From the NCBI GenBank assembly GCA_902789225.1, contig CADANC010000002.1:1-64000 (forward strand): 64,000 nucleotides of DNA, written 5' to 3'. A program made the translations under genes and the position numbers. This stretch comes from an uncultured Erysipelotrichaceae bacterium (GTDB lineage Bacteria > Bacillota_I > Bacilli_A > RF39 > UBA660). The notes beneath the pieces were generated by a model. It saw nothing but the letters and a program-made list of their open reading frames with translations. It did no database searches and had not been told where the DNA came from. Each line of letters begins with the position of its first letter. Positions within the stretch are counted from its first letter, which is position 1. Positions 27,668 to 36,395 of the stretch are shown here, one piece after another.

Positions 27668-28558
27668 TTAGTGATGATGGTGATGGTGAATTTTTTCTTC
27701 TTTAACATTACATGACTCATCATCACATGTTTCTTTTTCATTTTCTATTTCAATTGTTACATGATTTATACCATATTCTTCCATTTCTTCTCTAATTTTA
27801 TGCTTTAATTCATTATGATTTTTACTATTTGTTACTATATGTAGTGTTGCATAATTATTAATATTATCCATACTCCATACATGTACATGGTGAATATCTT
27901 CTATTTCTTTAATTTCTTTCAAATGATTTTTTAATTTATTTATATCAATATCTTTAGGAGTTTTTTCTAAGAATAAATCTAATATTTCTTTTAAATTTCT
28001 TATTGAACTTATAAAGATAAATAAAGCTACTCCTATACTCATTATTGGATCTAAGATAGTAATATTTGTAAATTTCATTAATATTGATCCAATTAAGACT
28101 ACTATCCAACCTAATACATCTTCAAACATATGAAGATTTACTGATTTTTGATTTAGAGAATCTCCTTCTTTTGTTACTATACTTGCAATTAGATTTACTA
28201 TTACTCCTACTATAGCAAATATAATCATTCCACTATAATTTACTTCTACAGGATTTATTATTCTTTTTATTGATTCAATTATTACGATAGTAGAGCCTAC
28301 TGCAAGTATTGTTGTTGTTATAAAAGCACCTAATATTGAATATCTTAAATAACCATATGTATATTTTTCATTAGGCTTTTGTTTAGACTTCTTTTCTAAG
28401 AAATAACTTATTCCTATACTTGCGGCATCACCTATATCATGAAGTGAATCAGAAAGAATAGCTACACTATTAGTAAATAATCCACCTAAAAATTCAAATA
28501 TTGAGAAAGTAATGTTTAGGATAAATGCTATTAAAATATTCTTTTCTGTTTTTTTCAT
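27668..28558 (-). CDS. Cation diffusion facilitator (zinc/cobalt exporter) with poly-His tail
   Basis: The 296-residue protein has six helices and the CDF metal site pattern SDSLHDIGDA (HxxxD-type, about 37-46) in helix II and its partner HMFEDVLGW in helix V, followed by the cytoplasmic ferredoxin-like domain (IHHVHVWSMD). It exports divalent metal in exchange for protons. The end carries CDDESC and six histidines, probably an extra metal-sensing tail. ATG 28558 is preferred over the TTG two codons upstream because AAGGAA is better placed. Confidence 0.92.
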   Translation of the reverse strand: MKKTEKNILIAFILNITFSIFEFLGGLFTNSVAILSDSLHDIGDAASIGISYFLEKKSKQKPNEKYTYGYLRYSILGAFITTTILAVGSTIVIIESIKRIINPVEVNYSGMIIFAIVGVIVNLIASIVTKEGDSLNQKSVNLHMFEDVLGWIVVLIGSILMKFTNITILDPIMSIGVALFIFISSIRNLKEILDLFLEKTPKDIDINKLKNHLKEIKEIEDIHHVHVWSMDNINNYATLHIVTNSKNHNELKHKIREEMEEYGINHVTIEIENEKETCDDESCNVKEEKIHHHHHH

Positions 28559-28665
28559 GGTCAAGTTCCTTCTTCATGGATATTATATCATATTTTAGAT
28601 TATTTTTTTATATGGTCTTTTCAAAAAAAATGTAATATAATTTAATAAGATAAGATGAGGTACAT

Positions 28666-29256
28666 ATGGGTAAGAGTGATTTAACTAGAAAAAAAATTAA
28701 GACTTTTAATTATTATAAAGTTTTAGATGATTATTATTTAGAAGATGGTATAGGATTTATTCCTGTAAAAGTAAAATCTATTGATGATATTATTTCTCCA
28801 TACTCTACTAAAAACAGCGAAATACTTAATTATGAATTTATGAGATATATTGATATTAATGCTAATTTTATTCCTTGGGGATATCCTTTAACTTTAGAAA
28901 TACATGGTCCTAAATTTACTGATAAAGAAAAAAGACTTATTGCTAAAGTACTTAAAAATCATTATTCATTATTATTAGTTAATAAAAAAGAAGAATTAAA
29001 AGATCTTCGTAAACGTGGTTTATATTTAATAATAATGGGAGTTGTTTCATTTATTATATATTTGTTATTAATGTATTTTAAAGTTAATTTTGCTCCTATA
29101 GAATTAATGGCATTCTTATTTTGGTTGGCTCTATGGGAAGGGTTTGATGCAGAGGTTCTTTCTCCTGATGATATAAAAGATGAAATAAAAGATCTAGAAT
29201 ATCTTTCTAATATGAATATTATTTATGAAGATGAAGAAAGCGATGATATTATTTAA
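28666..29256 (+). CDS. Two-helix membrane protein, unknown
   Basis: The 196-residue protein has a soluble N-terminal half and a helical hairpin (about 121-160: LYLIIMGVVSFIIYLLLMYF, then a second helix ending LWEGFDAEVL), with an acidic C-terminal tail. The end GFDAEVLSPDDIKDEIKDLEYL is seen in small uncharacterised Firmicutes membrane proteins. No function can be assigned. GAGGTACAT precedes the ATG, and the stop lies inside a terminator stem. Confidence 0.65.
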   Translation: MGKSDLTRKKIKTFNYYKVLDDYYLEDGIGFIPVKVKSIDDIISPYSTKNSEILNYEFMRYIDINANFIPWGYPLTLEIHGPKFTDKEKRLIAKVLKNHYSLLLVNKKEELKDLRKRGLYLIIMGVVSFIIYLLLMYFKVNFAPIELMAFLFWLALWEGFDAEVLSPDDIKDEIKDLEYLSNMNIIYEDEESDDII

Positions 29257-29268
29257 TCATCGCTTTTT
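29238..29268 (+). terminator. Terminator overlapping the 28666 gene end
   Basis: Eleven-pair stem (29238-29248 with 29256-29266) with T-run; it contains the stop codon. Confidence 0.8.
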
Positions 29269-29755
29269 ATCTTGTATGTGAATGAATATTTGTTTGTTCA
29301 TCAGTACTTTTTATTGTTCCATCTTGATAATTAACTGTAAAAGTATAATCTGTTTGTCCATCTAGTTCTATTTCACAGGCGTTAGTATAATTTTCGATTA
29401 TATAATTTCCTGCGGGTAATTCACAATGTGGATCATCAGCATTTGGTGTTATTATAGAAATTACTTCAATTTCATCTTCAGGTCCTCTTTCTTTATCTTC
29501 TATAATAACTATTACTCCATTTTCTTTATTATATTCTCCTTCATACTCAATAGTTATTCTTGATGTATCTTCTTCAAGAATACCTTCTTCTTGAACCATT
29601 GTAGGTACATTATGATCATCTAGATCATCTATTACTTTATTAACCATACCATTTACTATAAATGGTGATGCTACCATTAAGCCTGTTAATGCTATAGAGC
29701 AAAGTTTTATTCTATTGTTTTTATTAAAGAAATCCTTATTAAAGTTATTTATCAT
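29267..29755 (-). CDS. Small anchored extracellular protein of the second effector cluster
   Basis: The 162-residue protein has one membrane helix (about 17-38) and an acidic, beta-rich outer part with two cysteines (PHCELPAG and NACEIEL) likely forming a disulfide. The segment LPAGNYIIENYTNACEIELDGQTDYTFTV reads like a carboxypeptidase-regulatory-like or PEGA-type beta sandwich. It follows the 29782 gene by 26 bases with its own AAGGAGG. It is the positional counterpart of the 22567 protein. Confidence 0.7.
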   Translation of the reverse strand: MINNFNKDFFNKNNRIKLCSIALTGLMVASPFIVNGMVNKVIDDLDDHNVPTMVQEEGILEEDTSRITIEYEGEYNKENGVIVIIEDKERGPEDEIEVISIITPNADDPHCELPAGNYIIENYTNACEIELDGQTDYTFTVNYQDGTIKSTDEQTNIHSHTR

Positions 29756-29781
29756 ATATCCTCCTTTATCATTTAGTTAGA

Positions 29782-31059
29782 TTATTCTTCTAATAAATCT
29801 TCAATTGCTTTTTCTATTCTATGTTTAGTTTCCCAAATGGCTCCTGCATTTTCATATAAAGGATCACGTGGATTTTCTTCTCCATTTCCTATTACATTAT
29901 CTATATCTATATCTAGGGAAGTAGCACCTTCATATTCATATATTCCTGTTACTGTTCCATCATCATTTATTTTGATTCCCTCTAATCCTTTGTGATCTAT
30001 AGTTATTGAGCCGCTCATCTCACCTAATGTCTCATCATCATTTAACTCATAAACATCTATTGAAGATTTCATACCTTTAGCACTTCTTGCAAATGCTACA
30101 TATTTTTTTCCATCTTTTTCATATATAGAAATTCCTTGTGTGGCGGCTGGACAATCACGAGAAATTATATGCATTTGGCCTCCATCTACACTTACTTTTC
30201 CATCTTTTGATCTATTACACTTAATATCATAAGATACAAGATCTCCTTTACTACGATATGTAGCAACATATAACTTACCATCGTGATAATAAATTGTTGC
30301 TGGATCATCTATACCTAATTCATCTTCTATATTAATATTACAATCTATTTCTATTCCGCTATATTGCTCGTTATTTAAGTCTATTGCTGGCTTTCCAGGA
30401 TCTAAATCAGCTGTTGCCATTGCTTGTTCTATTGCTTCATGATCGTAGCAATTTACTTCACCATCACTACCTGTAACAAATAATAATTTATCATCTGGAT
30501 CATAAGTTATTCCTCCAACATGATCTTTATTATTTAATTCCACATAACCAACAAATTTTCCTGTTTCTTTATCATAATAGTAGAGTCTTGAATTTGACCC
30601 TTTTTTATATGCTGATACTATTTTGTACTCGTCAGTTTCAGTATATCCTTGGGCAGTATACCCATGAATTTTTGGTTCCCAGTATACAATATTTTCAGAA
30701 TCAAAATGATATCCGTCAGAACTTACACTAGAATACAATGCTTCTCTTTTATTCATAAATCTTTCTATTTCTTCCATAGTTGCTTCTTCTGCATCTTTGA
30801 AATTATCTACAGCGTATTTTGCTAATTCATCAGATACTTTAATAATTTCTTCTGAACACTTTATAGACTCATCTAAATCACTTATATACATATTTATTGG
30901 AAAAGAATATACATCAAAATCTGTAGTATCTAAACTCAAATAATCGCTTTTTACTGTTGCAGTTTGTTTTTGAGCATCACCAGTAACTCTTATTAAATTA
31001 TCATAGTTCTTTTTTCCAATATCATATTTTTCATAATAAAGTCTTATTCTATTTTCCAT
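29782..31059 (-). CDS. Putative secreted protein: helical head and beta-repeat C-terminus
   Basis: The 425-residue protein has no signal peptide. Residues 1-115 are helical (heptad-like, as in LXG/WXG100-type export domains). Residues about 135-390 carry repeating beta segments (SRLYYYDKETGKFVGYVEL, GGITYDPDDKLLFVTGSDGEVNCYD, PATIYYHDGKLYVATYRSKGDLVSYD, GISIYEKDGKKYVAFARSAKG), which suggest a five- to seven-bladed beta-propeller. No catalytic motif is visible; binding or adhesion is possible. The start codon touches the stop of the preceding helical gene, so the two are translationally coupled. Confidence 0.72.
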   Translation of the reverse strand: MENRIRLYYEKYDIGKKNYDNLIRVTGDAQKQTATVKSDYLSLDTTDFDVYSFPINMYISDLDESIKCSEEIIKVSDELAKYAVDNFKDAEEATMEEIERFMNKREALYSSVSSDGYHFDSENIVYWEPKIHGYTAQGYTETDEYKIVSAYKKGSNSRLYYYDKETGKFVGYVELNNKDHVGGITYDPDDKLLFVTGSDGEVNCYDHEAIEQAMATADLDPGKPAIDLNNEQYSGIEIDCNINIEDELGIDDPATIYYHDGKLYVATYRSKGDLVSYDIKCNRSKDGKVSVDGGQMHIISRDCPAATQGISIYEKDGKKYVAFARSAKGMKSSIDVYELNDDETLGEMSGSITIDHKGLEGIKINDDGTVTGIYEYEGATSLDIDIDNVIGNGEENPRDPLYENAGAIWETKHRIEKAIEDLLEE

Positions 31060-31620
31060 TTAATATACCCATTTCCCTATTTTAGATAAATTGAAATAAT
31101 TATATATTTTTCCATTTTTTCTAACGTTTTCCAAATAGGTTTTAGCTGCATTACGCATTCCTTCATCTTTATTATTTAGTTGCTTTCTAGCATTTTCAAC
31201 TTTTTTAGCTGTTGCTTCAAGCTTTTCTAGTGCTGCTGTAATATTTTTTATTGCTGTTTTAGCGTCTTCAAAGTATGTAGAAACAGTATCATCTAATTCT
31301 TTGTAACTATTTTCTGTTTCTAAACCTATATTGAGAATCTTTTCTGAATCTAATACCTCTTGTTCTTCATCGTTTATTATAAATAAAGAATTCCAATTTT
31401 TTTCCAAAGCAAATATATCAGTACTAAAATATAGGTTTGTATCACAATAATTAATAACACTATAAATATTAGTTAATATTTCTTTCATACTTTTTTCAAT
31501 ACCAGATATATCTTTTGGGATATACTTAGTTGCATTTGTCATATAATCATAATCTCCTGGCTCGCTAAAAAAAACTGGTGGTTGTTTCCATGAATATTTC
31601 ATCATACCGATTCCTGGCAT
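31060..31620 (-). CDS. Helical T7SS-partner-like protein (MPxxGxxKY start)
   Basis: The 186-residue protein is almost entirely helical after residue 35, with a long coiled coil near 105-150 (KTAIKNITAALEKLEATAKK). It starts MPGIGMMKYSW, matching the MPVLGSIKY start of the zinc protease at 24807. Its gene lies directly upstream of the propeller-like protein, with stop and start codons abutting. LXG effectors commonly travel with helical partner proteins encoded upstream, so a targeting-partner role is plausible. It has its own promoter (31640-31669). Confidence 0.72.
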   Translation of the reverse strand: MPGIGMMKYSWKQPPVFFSEPGDYDYMTNATKYIPKDISGIEKSMKEILTNIYSVINYCDTNLYFSTDIFALEKNWNSLFIINDEEQEVLDSEKILNIGLETENSYKELDDTVSTYFEDAKTAIKNITAALEKLEATAKKVENARKQLNNKDEGMRNAAKTYLENVRKNGKIYNYFNLSKIGKWVY

Positions 31621-31639
31621 ACTATCATCTCCTATTATT

Positions 31640-31669
31640 ATTATATTTATAAGTAAATAGATAAGTCAA
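31640..31669 (-). promoter_or_regulatory. Promoter of the 31620-29267 cluster
   Basis: -35 TTGACT (31664-31669), 18-base spacer, -10 TATAAT (31640-31645) on the minus strand. Confidence 0.75.
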
Positions 31670-31690
31670 AAAATTTACGTTTATATTTAC

Positions 31691-31717
31691 AAAAAAGAGA
31701 CAAGTAAAAACCTGTCT
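31691..31717 (-). terminator. Terminator of the XpaC-SBP-TelA-AAA+ operon
   Basis: Stem 31698-31704 with 31711-31717 (one mismatch), then a T-run on the minus strand. It overlaps the AAA+ stop codon. Confidence 0.65.
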
Positions 31718-33314
31718 ATTGTTTTATTAAATTATCAGTTGAAATATCTTCTACAGTTATAGTTTTTAATTTCTTTTTAGATTTAATATTTTTTGTATTT
31801 GATGCATGTTTAATAATTGTTTTTTCATAAACATTCCTTACAAAACGTGCATTACCAAAGTTTTTAGTATCTTTATATTCATTAATAATTGTTCTTAATT
31901 TATCTATAGCAGCATCTTCTACTGTGAAGCCTGCTTTTTTAACCATTCCTTTGAATATATCTACTAATTCATCTTCTGTATAGTCTTCAAATTCTAGAGT
32001 GTAGCCTATTCTTGATACTATTCCTGAATTTGAATCTAGAAATGCTTGCATTTCTTTTGTATATCCTGCAAATATTACTACTAAATCATCTCTATGATTT
32101 TCCATAGCTTGTATTAGAGTTGCGATTGCTTCTGCATTATAAGTATTTCCTGTATTTGATGTAGATGCTAGAGCATATGCTTCATCTATAAATAATACTC
32201 CTCCTAGTGCTCTTTCAATAACTTCATTTGTCTTTGGAGCAGTTTGTCCTACATATTCAGCTACTAAATCTTTAGATGTTACTTCAACCAACTTATTTTC
32301 TCTAATATATTTTAAATTATATAGAATATTTACTAATAATCTTGCTACTGTTGTTTTTCCTGTACCTGGATTACCTAAGAATACCATGTGTAAGTTAACA
32401 TCATTTATTTTTAAATCTTCTTTTGTTTTATTTTTTAAACTTATTAGATCTACTAAATCATAAATAGATTGTTTAATCTTCTTTAAGCCTACTAATTCAT
32501 TTAATTCAGCAAATATTTCATCAGTGGTTTTTTCTTCACTTAATTTAGGTATTTCTTTATTAAAAGATATATAATTTCTTAATTTATCTTTATAATTTGA
32601 ATAATCTAGTTTTGTCTTAGGAAAAGTTGCACTAATATAATCTAATAATTCTACTTTCTTATCATCATCCAAGTCTAGAGTTTGTAATAATTCGTTGTAG
32701 ACATCTCCTACATCAGGCATTACTCCTATAATTTGGAAAGTAAAATAATCATTAGATATATTAGTATATTGAAAGAATCTATCTATTTCATCTTTAATTC
32801 CTGTAATCATTATTAAATTCTTTTTATTTAGATTAATTTCTAATGAATTAAAGAATTTCTTTCTATATTCTTCATCTTTTAAATCAATCATTTTTAAATC
32901 TTTAATTAGAACAATACTATTTTCCTCAAATACTGTGGATAAATCTTTTTCTAATTTATATAGTGATATTTCACTATATTTATACTTTTCTACATAAGAG
33001 AAAAATATTGCACTATCTTTTAAAATACTAGCTATTTCATTTGATAGATCTTTATCATCAACAATAATACTAATATTAAATGGAATATAATTTGACTCAA
33101 TCTTTTCATTATACTTTCTCATATATTCTATTATTTTCTTTAAAGTATCTTTTGATGAATCTTCTATATTTAATTCATTAATCTTATCAAACTTTTCTTT
33201 CATAAAGTCGTCTGGTGATGATTTTTCTTTTTCAACAGTTTCTGTGGAAACTTCTTTTTCTATTTCTTTTTCTACTCCAAAGAAATCATTATATACATCT
33301 TCTAATTTATACAT
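31716..33314 (-). CDS. AAA+ ATPase, CbxX/SpoVK/EccA-like
   Basis: The 532-residue protein has an N-terminal region (about 1-260) with a degenerate P-loop-like fold and a C-terminal AAA+ module of the CbxX/CfqX type. Walker A is GNPGTGKTT (Lys320); VGQTAPKTNEVIERALGGVLFIDEAYAL gives the pore-loop region and Walker B; then TYNAEAIATLIQAMENHRDDLVVIFAGY (sensor 1) and NARFVRNVYE (sensor 2 arginine). EccA of mycobacterial type VII systems belongs to this family, and the neighbours are effector-like genes, so a chaperone-like role in export is attractive but inferred. Confidence 0.9.
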   Translation of the reverse strand: MYKLEDVYNDFFGVEKEIEKEVSTETVEKEKSSPDDFMKEKFDKINELNIEDSSKDTLKKIIEYMRKYNEKIESNYIPFNISIIVDDKDLSNEIASILKDSAIFFSYVEKYKYSEISLYKLEKDLSTVFEENSIVLIKDLKMIDLKDEEYRKKFFNSLEINLNKKNLIMITGIKDEIDRFFQYTNISNDYFTFQIIGVMPDVGDVYNELLQTLDLDDDKKVELLDYISATFPKTKLDYSNYKDKLRNYISFNKEIPKLSEEKTTDEIFAELNELVGLKKIKQSIYDLVDLISLKNKTKEDLKINDVNLHMVFLGNPGTGKTTVARLLVNILYNLKYIRENKLVEVTSKDLVAEYVGQTAPKTNEVIERALGGVLFIDEAYALASTSNTGNTYNAEAIATLIQAMENHRDDLVVIFAGYTKEMQAFLDSNSGIVSRIGYTLEFEDYTEDELVDIFKGMVKKAGFTVEDAAIDKLRTIINEYKDTKNFGNARFVRNVYEKTIIKHASNTKNIKSKKKLKTITVEDISTDNLIKQ

Positions 33315-33333
33315 AATACCTCCTAATAAAGAA

Positions 33334-33351
33334 GTCGCCTAGATAGGCGAC
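33334..33351 (-). terminator. Intercistronic hairpin between telA and the AAA+ gene
   Basis: A perfect eight-pair, GC-rich stem (33334-33341 with 33344-33351, two-base core loop), unusual in this AT-rich sequence, followed on the minus strand by TTCTTTATT and then the AAA+ RBS. It looks like a partial terminator or RNA-processing site that could tune AAA+ expression. Confidence 0.5.
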
Positions 33352-33354
33352 AAA

Positions 33355-34509
33355 TTATTCAGAACCTTTTACATTTATTTCTAACATTTTTTGTTTTAAT
33401 TCTTTTTCTAATGTTTCTAATTCTTTTTCTGCTTCTTGTCTCTTTATTCTACCATTTTTATGAATTTCAATTACTGTATCAATTGTTTCAATTAAATCTT
33501 GATTTGTTTTTTGTAATGTTTCAATATCAATAATTGCTTTTTCACTTTCTTCAGCTATATCAATAGATCCTTGTTTTAGAGTTTCACTATTTTTCTTTAA
33601 CATTTCATTAGTTAATTTAGATACAGCTTGTTGATTTTTAAGTGCTTTTTTAGCATTATTAATTCCTAAAGCAAGAACAATTTGATTTTTCCATAATGGA
33701 ATTGTATTAGTAATAGAAGATTGAATCTTTTCTACTAATTCTGCTTCATTATTTTGTAGTAGTCTAATTTGTGGTGCCATTTGAATAGAAATTAATCTTG
33801 TTGTTTTTAAATCATATATTTTCTTTTCAAATCTATTGATTGTATTTTCTAAATCAGCTACTTTTTGAGCATCCATTTGTTCACCAGAAGCTTGTGCTTG
33901 AACTTGTAATTTAGGTAATTCTACTGTTCTTAATTCTTCTAGTTTTCTTTCTCCTGCGATGATATATAATGATATTTCTTTAAAATATTCTAGATTTTTT
34001 TCATACATAGTATCAAAGATAGTAATATCTTTTAACATTTGTAATTTATCTTTTTCTAGACCATTTTCAATAGAATCAATGTTTCCTTCAATTTTACTAT
34101 ATTTAGCAATTATCTTGTCTAATTGTCTTTTAGCATTACTAAATATTTTAGCAAGACCTTTATCACTACCAGAGATATCATTATCAAATGATTTTATTTG
34201 AGATACTAAATCTGCTAGTAAATCTCCTACTTCTCCAGTGTTTTTAGTTTTAACATTTTCTAATATTGAATCAGAAAACTCAGATATTTTATTTTGAGCT
34301 GCACTACCAAATTGTAATACTTGAGCAGCATCTGTAACATCTATTTTATTATTAAATTCTTCGATTGCTTTCTTTTCTTCCTCTGATAATTCTTCATAAT
34401 TTAATGATTTTTCAATTTTAGCATCTGTTATTTTTCCTGTTGATTCTGCCAACCCATTTAAATCAGTTTCTGATAATTCTTTATCTACTTTTAATTGTAA
34501 TGCTTCCAT
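33355..34509 (-). CDS. telA: TelA-family (toxic anion resistance) protein
   Basis: The 384-residue, cytoplasmic, nearly all-helical protein matches the TelA/KlaA family: APQIRLLQNNEAELVEKIQSS, IPLWKNQIVLALG, then NNAKKALKNQQAVSKLTNEML and the coiled-coil end ETLQKTNQDLIETIDTVIEI. The name comes from tellurite resistance loci, but chromosomal TelA proteins are linked with cell-envelope stress and antimicrobial resistance; the biochemical role is unclear. It sits in a conserved arrangement with XpaC and a membrane-tethered binding protein. TTAGGAGGT precedes the ATG. Confidence 0.9.
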   Translation of the reverse strand: MEALQLKVDKELSETDLNGLAESTGKITDAKIEKSLNYEELSEEEKKAIEEFNNKIDVTDAAQVLQFGSAAQNKISEFSDSILENVKTKNTGEVGDLLADLVSQIKSFDNDISGSDKGLAKIFSNAKRQLDKIIAKYSKIEGNIDSIENGLEKDKLQMLKDITIFDTMYEKNLEYFKEISLYIIAGERKLEELRTVELPKLQVQAQASGEQMDAQKVADLENTINRFEKKIYDLKTTRLISIQMAPQIRLLQNNEAELVEKIQSSITNTIPLWKNQIVLALGINNAKKALKNQQAVSKLTNEMLKKNSETLKQGSIDIAEESEKAIIDIETLQKTNQDLIETIDTVIEIHKNGRIKRQEAEKELETLEKELKQKMLEINVKGSE

Positions 34510-34518
34510 AATTACCTC

Positions 34519-35721
34519 CTAATCATTACTTCCTAAATATTCTATTAATCTATTATAAGTATCCATTTTTAAACTACTTACTGTAGAAGTAATTGTTTTT
34601 GGTATACCTAGTCCTATTTCAGATACATCATAATTTCCGCCTGTGATTCCAGTTCTGAAACCATATTTAGACCAAGCTATTTGACTTATTTCTTCATCAT
34701 TGAATGCTTCTAATAACTTTTCTCCATTTTCAGTGAAAGTTGCTAGACAATGTGAATTCCAAATAGTTGGTGAAGGATATAATATTCTAATATCTTCTTT
34801 TATATTATCAAATTCTCCTTTATTAGAAGTTGCGAATTCTATCATTGATTTTTCATAATCTACTATCATAGGTTGTCCACCCATACCTGTTTTTAAATAT
34901 CTTTCAAACAAGTCTGCAGGTGTATTATTCATATATCCTGATTTATTATAGTAATTTTTAAGAGCAGGTAAATTCTTTTCTATGTTTTCTGAATTTACTT
35001 CTCCATTTGATAATATTGATAATAATAATCCATAATATGTTGCGCCTGGAGATGATGTTACTGGATCAGTTGATGCAACATTGATATTTCCATATAGATT
35101 AGTTAATCCAATATCTGACCATTTCTTTCCTTCAAGAATATAATTAATTAATTTATTCATATCAGTAATATAGTATATTCCATCTTCTGTTTTTGTTACA
35201 ATTTGTTCTTTTTCTAAGGCATCAACTACATCTTTCCAAGAATAGATTACTATTGGTGTATTTAGTGTTAATGATCCGTTTGTTACGTAATATCTATCTG
35301 CTTCTCCTTTTTCTTTATTAGGACTTAGCTTATAGTAGTCATAGAATCTTTGATCAGATGTGAATAATGCATCATATTTTGATACTCCTTCTGAGTTTAT
35401 TGTGAATGCCTCTCCTGCTTTTATTCTGTTGATAACATCTTTATTTCCATATCCAACTTGTTCTCTAATTAATGGCCATACTACTGTTTTACCATTACTC
35501 CAAGAATCATAAACTACATTTAATTTATATTTCTTCTTTAATATCTTTTGAACTTCTTCATCTGCTAGGAAATCTTCTTTTCCTCCTCCAGTTGCGACAT
35601 AAACATCTGTTAGATTAGTATTAACAATACTTACTGATGAATTTTTTAATATTCCTATTACGATAATAACGACTATTAAAACAATAAATACTACTATACC
35701 AATAATCTTATTCTTGTTCAT
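34519..35721 (-). CDS. Membrane-tethered solute-binding-like protein
   Basis: The 400-residue protein has one N-terminal helix (about 6-26) and an extracellular domain resembling type 2 periplasmic binding proteins: DVYVATGGGKEDFL, NTPIVIYSWKDVVDAL, WSDIGLTNLYGNINVASTDPVTSSPGATYYGLLL, and a closing KYGFRTG. There is no lipobox; it is helix-tethered. No ABC permease or ATPase genes are beside it, so it is more likely a sensor or ligand-binding component of the TelA/XpaC module than a transporter part. Its start overlaps the xpaC end by 14 bases. Confidence 0.8.
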   Translation of the reverse strand: MNKNKIIGIVVFIVLIVVIIVIGILKNSSVSIVNTNLTDVYVATGGGKEDFLADEEVQKILKKKYKLNVVYDSWSNGKTVVWPLIREQVGYGNKDVINRIKAGEAFTINSEGVSKYDALFTSDQRFYDYYKLSPNKEKGEADRYYVTNGSLTLNTPIVIYSWKDVVDALEKEQIVTKTEDGIYYITDMNKLINYILEGKKWSDIGLTNLYGNINVASTDPVTSSPGATYYGLLLSILSNGEVNSENIEKNLPALKNYYNKSGYMNNTPADLFERYLKTGMGGQPMIVDYEKSMIEFATSNKGEFDNIKEDIRILYPSPTIWNSHCLATFTENGEKLLEAFNDEEISQIAWSKYGFRTGITGGNYDVSEIGLGIPKTITSTVSSLKMDTYNRLIEYLGSND

Positions 35722-36337
35722 CCTTTTTCTCCTTTTTTTGGACTTCTATTTCTTCAGTATCTATTCCATCTGATTTTAACATAGTATTAAATACTTTCAT
35801 ATCTGCATCTGCATCTATTAATTCAGCTTGATATAAGTTATTTAACACTTTTTCAAACGATAGAGTTGCTTCTGAAAGCATCTTTTTAGCTGAAGTCATA
35901 AACTTCTTTTGTTCTGCTGAAGATAATCCTTGATTTTCAATATTATCGTACTTAGTTAATATCTTTAGTACCATAGGTAAATAGTAATCAAAGAATGTAT
36001 CTAGTTTTTCAGCTTTATTTGGATTTTCTTTTATTGTATTAATTATTTTATTTACTGTACCATTAATTTTATATGCATAAGTTTGAATCTCACCATCATT
36101 TATCTTTTTTGAAGTTGCTAGAATCTCTTTATTTTGTTTTGTAGCATCTTCAATTACTTTTTTTAATGGTTTAGTATATCCTTTTATAATTACATCTTTT
36201 GATAGGATTAGTTCTCCTGCTCCAAATGCAGCTACTCCTATTGCAAGAGCTGGAGCTAAAGGAGTACTAAAAGCTAAGTATGGAACTGCAAAGAAAGCAC
36301 TACCTATAACAGCTGAAATAATATCTTTATTTTTCAT
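35708..36337 (-). CDS. xpaC: XpaC-family protein
   Basis: The 209-residue protein has an N-terminal membrane hairpin (about 7-45, IISAVIGSAFFAVPYLAF, then ALAIGVAAFGAGELIL) and a helical cytoplasmic domain with FFDYYLPMVLKILTKYDNIENQGLSSAEQKK, the hallmark of XpaC (5-bromo-4-chloroindolyl phosphate hydrolysis) proteins. XpaC and TelA are habitually encoded together; the hydrolase name is historical and the real role is not settled. It leads the operon xpaC - binding protein - telA - AAA+ ATPase. Confidence 0.88.
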   Translation of the reverse strand: MKNKDIISAVIGSAFFAVPYLAFSTPLAPALAIGVAAFGAGELILSKDVIIKGYTKPLKKVIEDATKQNKEILATSKKINDGEIQTYAYKINGTVNKIINTIKENPNKAEKLDTFFDYYLPMVLKILTKYDNIENQGLSSAEQKKFMTSAKKMLSEATLSFEKVLNNLYQAELIDADADMKVFNTMLKSDGIDTEEIEVQKKEKKDEQE

Positions 36338-36361
36338 AAATACTCCTTTTCTTCTATTCTT

Positions 36362-36390
36362 ATTATAAGTTTAAATCATAAAAGTTTCAA
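36362..36390 (-). promoter_or_regulatory. Promoter of the xpaC operon
   Basis: -35 TTGAAA (36385-36390), 17-base spacer, -10 TATAAT (36362-36367) on the minus strand. Confidence 0.75.
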
Positions 36391-36395
36391 CTTAT

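Noticed and set aside
27668..27690. Hexahistidine codons as cloning-vector contamination
   Set aside because: The tail follows a natural Cys/Glu-rich extension in frame, is encoded in a normal gene context and no vector sequence is present.
34519..35721. The tethered binding protein as part of an ABC importer
   Set aside because: No permease or ATPase gene is adjacent and it lacks a lipobox; context favours a TelA-module component.
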